From Pseudomonas fluorescens (lineage in GTDB: Bacteria; Pseudomonadota; Gammaproteobacteria; Pseudomonadales; Pseudomonadaceae): a stretch of DNA of 64,000 nt. The translations under genes were made by a program, and so were the position numbers. The DNA is taken from contig NZ_CABVHY010000009.1 of assembly GCF_902497875.1 (NCBI RefSeq), positions 159,550 to 223,549 on the forward strand, given 5' to 3'. The notes beneath the pieces are model-generated. The model saw only the letters and a program-made list of their open reading frames with translations. It did no database searches and was not told the DNA's origin. This document shows, piece by piece, positions 58,997 through 64,000 of the stretch; position 1 is the first letter of the stretch; the number at the start of each line of letters is the position of its first letter.

Positions 58997-59398
58997 TCAT
59001 GCCGGAACGATCAACTCAACGCTCGGAAAGTAGCTGCGATAGCGTTTGGCATCACGGGTCAGCAACGTCAGCTCCTCTGTCGCTGCATGAGCGCCAATAA
59101 AAAAGTCAGCCAGCACATTGTTTTTACTGCCACCCACCTTCCGATAGCGAACGAAGGCTTTGCCCGCCAAAAACAAGGCAGGTCGTGGTACCTCGTGTAT
59201 CAACAGTCCCAGCTTCGCGACGACTGCATCCAACGCTTCCAACGTAGAAAACGTTTGCGACAGCTCGGCATAGATAATCGGATTAATGACCAACTCATGA
59301 ACCTGGGATTGGGCGCGAAGCTGTTGAATCGACCAGTCGGCCCAAGTCGGGTCATCCGCCAGGACATCGATCAATACGTTTGTGTCGACCAACAGCAT
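58997..59398 (-). CDS. vapC: PIN-domain toxin VapC
   Basis: The 133-aa PIN ribonuclease has acidic residues in LLVDTNVLIDVLAD, a Glu in INPIIYAELSQ, and Asp residues in NVLADFFIGAHA and LTRDAKRY, the usual metal-binding quartet. Its ATG overlaps the vapB stop (TGATG). VapC toxins usually cut initiator tRNA or rRNA; the target here is unknown. Confidence 0.92.
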   Translation of the reverse strand: MLLVDTNVLIDVLADDPTWADWSIQQLRAQSQVHELVINPIIYAELSQTFSTLEALDAVVAKLGLLIHEVPRPALFLAGKAFVRYRKVGGSKNNVLADFFIGAHAATEELTLLTRDAKRYRSYFPSVELIVPA

Positions 59399-59643
59399 CA
59401 GTCTTCACCACGCAACAACGCCATCAACTCGTCGGTTCGCCACTTGATATCCGCTTTGCCACGCACGGCCTCAAATCTATCCTGCTGTGCCGGCTTCCCC
59501 GGTTTGAGCTCGCCACGGTGCAAAACCACTTCTCCCTGGGCATTGACGCTGAATTCAATCGCCGAGCCGGGAGTCAGATGCAACGCATCACGAATGGGCT
59601 TGGGAATGGTTACCTGGCCCTTACTGGTCATAGTGGTCGACAT
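59398..59643 (-). CDS. vapB: AbrB-type antitoxin VapB
   Basis: The 81-aa protein begins with a SpoVT/AbrB swapped-hairpin domain (MTSKGQVTIPKPIRDALHLT, PGSAIEFSVNAQGEVVL). A polar toxin-binding tail follows. GTAGAGA precedes the ATG. A perfect inverted repeat lies 14-42 nt upstream. Confidence 0.92.
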   Translation of the reverse strand: MSTTMTSKGQVTIPKPIRDALHLTPGSAIEFSVNAQGEVVLHRGELKPGKPAQQDRFEAVRGKADIKWRTDELMALLRGED

Positions 59644-59656
59644 AAATCTCTACTTG

Positions 59657-59685
59657 GGTATTACTACAAAAACAAAAGTAATACC
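59657..59685 (-). promoter_or_regulatory. vapBC operator, perfect 9-bp inverted repeat
   Basis: GGTATTACT (59657-59665) and AGTAATACC (59677-59685) are exact complements separated by the A-rich 11 bp ACAAAAACAAA. Position just before vapB and the AT-rich spacer fit an AbrB-family autoregulatory site overlapping the promoter. Confidence 0.72.
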
Positions 59686-59758
59686 GAGCTGACGAGCGCG
59701 CAACCGCCGCTCATCGTCAGACGCTTCACCTCAGCCATTCGGAAAAATCACCTAAATC

Positions 59759-59780
59759 AGGGGGCATGATCCAGCCCCCT
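59759..59780 (-). terminator. Hairpin after the 61-codon gene
   Basis: GGGGGC and GCCCCC flank an 8-nt loop, 24 nt past the stop of the small gene. A TGATTT stretch rather than a solid T-run follows on the minus strand, so it would be a weak terminator. Confidence 0.5.
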
Positions 59781-59803
59781 CAGCCTTTAAGGCCATCCCC
59801 TCC

Positions 59804-59989
59804 CTAAAACCGCGAAACACTCCTCATCGCATCCACCAGATACCGCATGGCAATGCGATCGCTCTCCGACAATGCGCGATATTGCTCGACCAGCTTCACC
59901 TCCTCCAAACTGAGTCGACGCGACTTTCGCGAGATGTTCAAACCACAAACAAGAGCAAAAAAACCGGCAATACCCTGTATTTTCGACAT
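59804..59989 (-). CDS. Small protein, 61 aa, unknown function
   Basis: I do not recognise this gene. From ATG 59989 (preceded by AGGGGACA) it encodes 61 aa: a hydrophobic start (IQGIAGFFALVCGLNI), then a basic patch (RKSRR) and an amphipathic helix pair (LSLEEVKLVEQYRALSESDR). The last part resembles the C-terminal tail of some Cro/CI-type regulators. There is no helix-turn-helix and the hydrophobic part is short. It lies in the accessory patch next to vapBC. Confidence 0.55.
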   Translation of the reverse strand: MSKIQGIAGFFALVCGLNISRKSRRLSLEEVKLVEQYRALSESDRIAMRYLVDAMRSVSRF

Positions 59990-60414
59990 GGACGATGTCC
60001 CCTGCACGTCAAAGAAAACTCCAGACACCTCATCGCCCTAACGTTTTTTTTCAGTAGCGGCGTAACGCCAACCCTCTGCTGAAACCCACCGGCCTGAAGG
60101 GCCAAAACCGGATATGAGTACTAGAATAGGAAGTATCTGCGCGGTGAACAGGGGTTTTTAGAGTAATTAGTCAAAAAAAGCAGAAATGCCCTGTAAAACA
60201 GAAAGTACTGTCGGAAAATTTTACCGATATGCCTTGTTTTGTTACCGCGCAATCGCTGTGCCATCAATCATTTTTTCTCTACAACCGAACGGTTTAAGCT
60301 ATTTGGCATCTGTTTAAGAGTCCGTTGCGTTTGGCCGAAGGCATGTCCGAACCTCAATTTCGATCCATCACGCAGCAAGGAACGGCGCGGGATCATCCAA
60401 GACAGGTTGTACTT
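59990..60414. other. Gene-free region upstream of opgD
   Basis: The 425-nt gap contains an AT-rich stretch (about 60120-60260), an eight-T run near 60043 and small palindromes (GGCGTAACGCC). The opgD promoter should be here, but no clear -35/-10 pair was found. The base composition differs visibly from the coding DNA on each side. Confidence 0.4.
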
Positions 60415-62040
60415 ATGCACCGCAGGAATCTGCTCAAAGCCTCCATGGCCATTGCCGCCTATACCGGTCTCTCGGCCAGCGGGCTGCTGGCCGCCCACGC
60501 CTGGGCCGGCACCGACACCGCCGATGGCGAGGCAAAGACATTCGACTTCGAGGCTTTGAAGGCTCAAGCCAAAGAACTGGCAGGCAGCCGTTACGTGGAT
60601 ACCAAGCAGGTATTGCCGCCCACCCTCGCCAATATGGCTCCGCTGCAATTCAACGCGATCAAGTACGATGGTAATCATTCGCTGTGGAACAAGCTGAACG
60701 GTCAACTGGACGTGCGGTTTTTCCATGTCGGTATGGGCTTCAAGCAACCGGTGCGCATGTTCAGCGTCGATCCCAAGACCCGCCAGTCGAGTGAAGTGCA
60801 CTTTCGGCCATCGTTGTTCAACTATTCGAAAACCACGGTCGACACTAACCAGCTCAAGGGTGACCTGGGTTTCGCCGGGTTCCAGCTGTTCAAAGCCCCG
60901 GAGCTGGACAAGCACGATGAGGTGTCCTTCCTCGGCGCCAGCTATTTCCGCGCGATGGGTCCCGACGGCCAGTACGGTTTGTCCGCCCGCGGGCTGGCGA
61001 TCGACACTTACGCCAAGCGCCAAGAGGAGTTTCCCGACTTCACCAAGTTCTGGTTCGTAACGCCGGACAAGGACAGCACGCGCTTTGTGGTGTACGCCCT
61101 GCTCGACTCGCCCAGCGCCACCGGAGCCTATCGCTTTGATATCGACTGCCAGGCCAATCAGGTGGTGATGGCGATTGACGCGCACATCAATGCGCGCACC
61201 GCCATCGAGCAACTGGGCATCGCGCCGATGACCAGCATGTTCAGCTGCGGCACCCACGAACGGCGCATGTGCGACACCATTCATCCAGAAATTCACGACT
61301 CCGACCGTCTGGCCATGTGGCGCGGCAACGGCGAGTGGATCTGCCGGCCGCTGAATAACCCGGCAACGCTGCAGTTCAATGCCTTTGCCGATACCGATCC
61401 AAAAGGCTTTGGCCTGGTCCAGACCGATCACGAGTTCGACACTTATCAGGACACCGTGGACTGGTACCACCGCCGCCCGAGTCTTTGGGTCGAGCCAACC
61501 ACCGCCTGGGGCGAAGGCTCTATCAACCTGCTGGAACTCTCGACCACGGGCGAAACCCTCGATAATATCGTGGCTTTCTGGACACCGAAAAAACCCGTCA
61601 CGGCAGGCGAATCCCTGAACTACGCCTACAAACTCTACTGGAGCCCCCTGCCACCGGTCAGCACACCGCTGGCGCGGGTCAACGCGACACGCTCGGGCAT
61701 GGGCGGTTTTATCGAAGGCTGGGCGCCGGGCGAGCATTACCCCGAGGTCTGGGCGCGGCGTTTTGCCGTGGACTTTACCGGCGGCGGTCTGGAGCGCCTA
61801 GCCGAGGGCACGAGCATCGAGCCGATCCTCACGGCGTCGAACGGTCAGGTAAAGGACTTCACCGTGCTGCCGCTTGAAGACATCAAGGGTTACCGCGTGA
61901 TCTTCGACTGGTACCCCACCGACGATAGCGTGGCTCCCGTGGAGTTGCGGCTGTTCATCCGTACCCATGACCGGACGTTGAGCGAGACCTGGTTGTATCA
62001 GTACTTCCCGCCGGCGCCGGACAAGCGTAAATACCCTTGA
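60415..62040 (+). CDS. opgD: Periplasmic glucan biosynthesis protein OpgD
   Basis: OpgD (MdoD) shapes the backbone of osmoregulated periplasmic glucans. The 541-aa precursor has a Tat signal peptide ([17 protein letters not shown], cut near AWA-GT), as in E. coli. MdoG-fold segments such as [20 protein letters not shown] and [14 protein letters not shown] follow. ATG 60415 keeps the twin arginine near the N-terminus; a frame 30 codons longer is rejected. Its partners OpgG and OpgH are not in the window. Confidence 0.93.
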   Translation: MHRRNLLKASMAIAAYTGLSASGLLAAHAWAGTDTADGEAKTFDFEALKAQAKELAGSRYVDTKQVLPPTLANMAPLQFNAIKYDGNHSLWNKLNGQLDVRFFHVGMGFKQPVRMFSVDPKTRQSSEVHFRPSLFNYSKTTVDTNQLKGDLGFAGFQLFKAPELDKHDEVSFLGASYFRAMGPDGQYGLSARGLAIDTYAKRQEEFPDFTKFWFVTPDKDSTRFVVYALLDSPSATGAYRFDIDCQANQVVMAIDAHINARTAIEQLGIAPMTSMFSCGTHERRMCDTIHPEIHDSDRLAMWRGNGEWICRPLNNPATLQFNAFADTDPKGFGLVQTDHEFDTYQDTVDWYHRRPSLWVEPTTAWGEGSINLLELSTTGETLDNIVAFWTPKKPVTAGESLNYAYKLYWSPLPPVSTPLARVNATRSGMGGFIEGWAPGEHYPEVWARRFAVDFTGGGLERLAEGTSIEPILTASNGQVKDFTVLPLEDIKGYRVIFDWYPTDDSVAPVELRLFIRTHDRTLSETWLYQYFPPAPDKRKYP

Positions 62041-62071
62041 TGGGATCAGGCTTATAGTCGGGGTCTGAACC

Positions 62072-62175
62072 GGCCCCATCGCGAGCAGGCTCGCTCCCAC
62101 ACCAGTTCTGCGTCGATCACATCATGGTGAAATGACACAGATCCAGTAATGTGGGAGCGAGCCTGCTCGCGATGA
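62072..62175. repeat. REP doublet (REPIN), GTGGGAGCGAGCCTGCTCGC variant
   Basis: Inverted arms at 62072-62101 and 62151-62175, differing from the 1025/29115 class by C for T in the core (GAGCCTGCTCGC). It lies between the convergent opgD and Old Yellow Enzyme genes. Confidence 0.9.
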
Positions 62176-62209
62176 CGACCGTACGGCCGGCAAAGATCCC
62201 AACCAATAC

Positions 62210-63316
62210 CTAGTCGCGCAAATCCGACTCATGGATCGGCTGATCACGGTGTGTTGCCCGTTGGTACTGCGCCGGCCAGATGGCTTTGTGCCCGCCCAGA
62301 TCGTCATCGGCATGCAGCGGCCAATACGGATCGCGCAGCAGTTCGCGAGCCAGCAGGATGATGTCGGCCTGACAGGTACGCAAGATGTGCTCCGCCTGCG
62401 CCGGCTCGGTGATCAACCCGACGGTACCGGTGGAAATGCCCGCCTCCTTGCGCACACGCTCGGCAAAGCGCGTCTGGTAACCCGGCCCCGTAGGGATCTC
62501 CGCATTCGCGGCGGTACCGCCCGAGGACACATCGATCAGGTCTACCCCCAAGGCATGCAGACGTCGCGCCAGCTCGACGGTTTCATCCGGGTTCCAGCCG
62601 TCCTCGACCCAATCGGTCGCCGATACCCGGACGAACAGCGGTAATTCTTCAGGCCATACCGCGCGCACCGCTTCCGTCACTTGCAGCACCAGACGAATGC
62701 GATTCTCGAAAGAGCCTCCGTATTGATCGCGTCGTTGATTGCTCAACGGCGAAAGAAATTGATGGAGAAGGTAACCATGGGCGGCATGCACTTCGACCAC
62801 TTTGAAACCGGCGACCAACGCGCGTTTGGCGGCCTCGACAAAGGCTTGAATGACGCCGGCGATCTGCCCTTCATCCAGCTGTGTAGGAGCGGTATGTTCA
62901 GGGTCGTAGGCAATCGGCGATGGGCCAACCGGAGTCCAGCCACCGTCGGCCGGTTTGACGCTACCGTGTTTGCCCAGCCAGGGGCGATGGGTGCTGGCCT
63001 TGCGTCCGGCGTGGGCCAGTTGGATCCCGGCGACGGCGCCCTGGGCGGTAATGAAGCGGGTAATGCGTTGCAGCGGCTCGATCTGTTCATCGTTCCACAG
63101 GCCGAGATCCTGAGCGGTGATCCGCCCCTCGGCGGTGACCGCCGTGGCCTCGGTAAAGACCAGCCCGGCACCGCCTACGGCACGGCTGCCAAGATGAACA
63201 AGATGCCAGTCATTGGCCAGCCCATCGGCGCTGGAGTATTGGCACATCGGCGAGACCGCGATGCGGTTGAGCAGCGTCAATTGACGAATGGTGTAGGGTT
63301 CAAGCAGCAGACTCAT
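62210..63316 (-). CDS. Old Yellow Enzyme-type NADH:flavin oxidoreductase (YqjM-like)
   Basis: The 368-aa FMN ene-reductase belongs to the YqjM/XenA branch. Cys25 and Tyr27 in SPMCQYSSADG modulate the flavin, HAGRKAS is characteristic, and the His pair in VEVHAAHGYLLHQFLSP binds the substrate carbonyl. QRRDQYGGSFENRIRLVLQV is the family signature. It probably reduces activated C=C bonds or nitro compounds; the true substrate is unknown. The gene stands alone. Confidence 0.92.
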   Translation of the reverse strand: MSLLLEPYTIRQLTLLNRIAVSPMCQYSSADGLANDWHLVHLGSRAVGGAGLVFTEATAVTAEGRITAQDLGLWNDEQIEPLQRITRFITAQGAVAGIQLAHAGRKASTHRPWLGKHGSVKPADGGWTPVGPSPIAYDPEHTAPTQLDEGQIAGVIQAFVEAAKRALVAGFKVVEVHAAHGYLLHQFLSPLSNQRRDQYGGSFENRIRLVLQVTEAVRAVWPEELPLFVRVSATDWVEDGWNPDETVELARRLHALGVDLIDVSSGGTAANAEIPTGPGYQTRFAERVRKEAGISTGTVGLITEPAQAEHILRTCQADIILLARELLRDPYWPLHADDDLGGHKAIWPAQYQRATHRDQPIHESDLRD

Positions 63317-63523
63317 GGGGCACCTCTCTATTTATGGTCAGGCTCCAGGGTTCTGTTTGAATAGTCGACGAGTGACCGGAAGGATGCAGCACCCGCCCCC
63401 GCGGGCAAAAAAATAGACAAGACGTCACAAGGCCAATCAAGCAGTGCTTAGAGCCTAGTCGACAACGCGGGATGAGGGCGGGTTCAGAAAACTAAAGACC
63501 CCGACTTGGGAAGGTGCACACCC

Positions 63524-63546
63524 CTGTGGCGAGGGGGCTTGCCCCC
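63524..63546. repeat. Single REP arm, GGCGAGGGGGCTTGCCCCC class
   Basis: CTGTGGCGAGGGGGCTTGCCCCC contains the GGGGGCTTGCCCCC palindrome also seen in the arms at 36989-37136. It lies just outside the transposase reading frame. Confidence 0.75.
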
Positions 63547-63553
63547 ATAGGCG

Positions 63554-64000
63554 CTAACCAAATCTCTCGCTCCATAGCTCATCTTGCTGGTATCCCCGCT
63601 TTTTTCGCGGGGATTCGCGCAGTGCACGACTGAAGTAATCCCATTTCTCAAGACACGTAAACAACGACAAGCGGGGACTGATCACGCTACAAAGCAACCA
63701 ATGGATAAAGGCCATTTCACGCCAGCGACAACGCCTCTGAGCCACGTTTTCTTGAATGCCCCTCGCTCTCGACAGGGGAAAAATGCTCGCCTGTGGCGAT
63801 CAACCGCTCAATAAGGCAAGCCACTAATAATTTCCCTTGCAGCCAGGCTTTCGCGCCTTCCGGGTTTTTCTTTCTCAAGCGCGATAACCCTAGCAATGAC
63901 TTCATCCGCTTGAACGCCAACTCCACCTGCCAGCGGTGCCGATAAAGGGCCAAGACCTCTTGCGCACTCAGGCAGTCCAAGGTCGTGACCACCACAACGT
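63554..64000 (-). pseudogene. IS4-family transposase, frameshifted, cut by window edge
   Basis: The C-terminal part of a DDE transposase enters from the right edge. YRHRWQVELAFKRMK matches the IS4 signature Y-x2-R-x3-E-x6-K exactly, so the catalytic Glu is present. That frame meets a stop at 63717 soon after GEHFSP. The neighbouring +1 frame carries the expected end (RWREMAFIHWLLCSVISPRL, WDYFSRALRESPRKK) to 63554. A 1-nt shift around the CATTTTTCCCC run (about 63790) joins them, so the gene is probably broken unless the shift is programmed or a read error. Confidence 0.82.
63554..64000 (-). mobile_element. Partial IS4-family insertion sequence
   Basis: Only the 3' side of the element is in the window. 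Its terminal inverted repeat should lie between the REP arm and the transposase stop (about 63480-63560), but without the other end it cannot be identified. Confidence 0.7.

Noticed and set aside
59882..60082. 66-codon plus-strand frame over the small gene
   Set aside because: It lacks a ribosome site and is antisense to the better-supported 59804-59989 frame.
60325..60414. OpgD start 30 codons upstream
   Set aside because: It would bury the twin-arginine signal in the middle of the protein; ATG 60415 keeps it terminal.

Overview
The window is chromosomal DNA from a Pseudomonas, most likely of the P. fluorescens group. The evidence is the pseudomonad gene order (tilS-accA-dnaE-rnhB-lpx-bamA-rseP-dxr-cdsA-uppS-frr-pyrH-tsf-rpsB), a complete Wsp operon, high-GC coding sequence, and many REP/REPIN palindromes of the kinds usual in fluorescent pseudomonads. 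Taxonomy is inferred from content only.

Layout. (1) 1-20718, minus strand: one dense block of essential genes. In transcription order these are rpsB-tsf-pyrH-frr-uppS-cdsA-dxr-rseP-bamA-skp-lpxD-fabZ-lpxA-lpxB-rnhB-dnaE-accA-tilS, covering translation, nucleotide and isoprenoid precursors, phospholipid, lipid A, outer-membrane assembly, replication and fatty-acid initiation. tilS runs off the left edge. Many junctions overlap by 1-4 nt; internal hairpins and an accA promoter subdivide the block. (2) 20969-35553, plus strand (tcdA is minus): map, glnD, lysine/diaminopimelate genes dapC-yffB-dapD and dapE, the sulfur-relay pair csdA-csdE facing tcdA, an NdvB-like GH17-GT2 membrane protein, rlmA and a small conserved hypothetical. 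(3) 35700-42729, minus: a membrane protein, a lipoprotein hydrolase, a DUF1704/MATCAP-like metallopeptidase, a lipoprotein, a TetR regulator, lysS, and prfB with its programmed +1 frameshift. (4) 42824-51293, minus: the whole wspABCDEFR surface-sensing operon ending in the diguanylate cyclase WspR. (5) 51582-58155: a TerB/DUF533 protein, then a plus-strand YdcSTUV-like polyamine-type ABC importer with aldehyde dehydrogenase YdcW. (6) 58156-60414: a small accessory patch with a ParDE-type and a VapBC-type toxin-antitoxin pair placed tail to tail, each with a recognisable repeat operator, and a 61-codon orphan gene. (7) 60415-64000: Tat-exported OpgD, an Old Yellow Enzyme homologue, and a frameshifted IS4-family transposase running off the right edge.

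No tRNA, rRNA or CRISPR array was recognised. I did not find a clearly new multi-gene system. The observations most worth testing are the bacterial MATCAP-like peptidase, the repeat operators of the two toxin-antitoxin pairs, the 13-bp direct repeats in the accA leader, and the nested repeat at 36989-37136.
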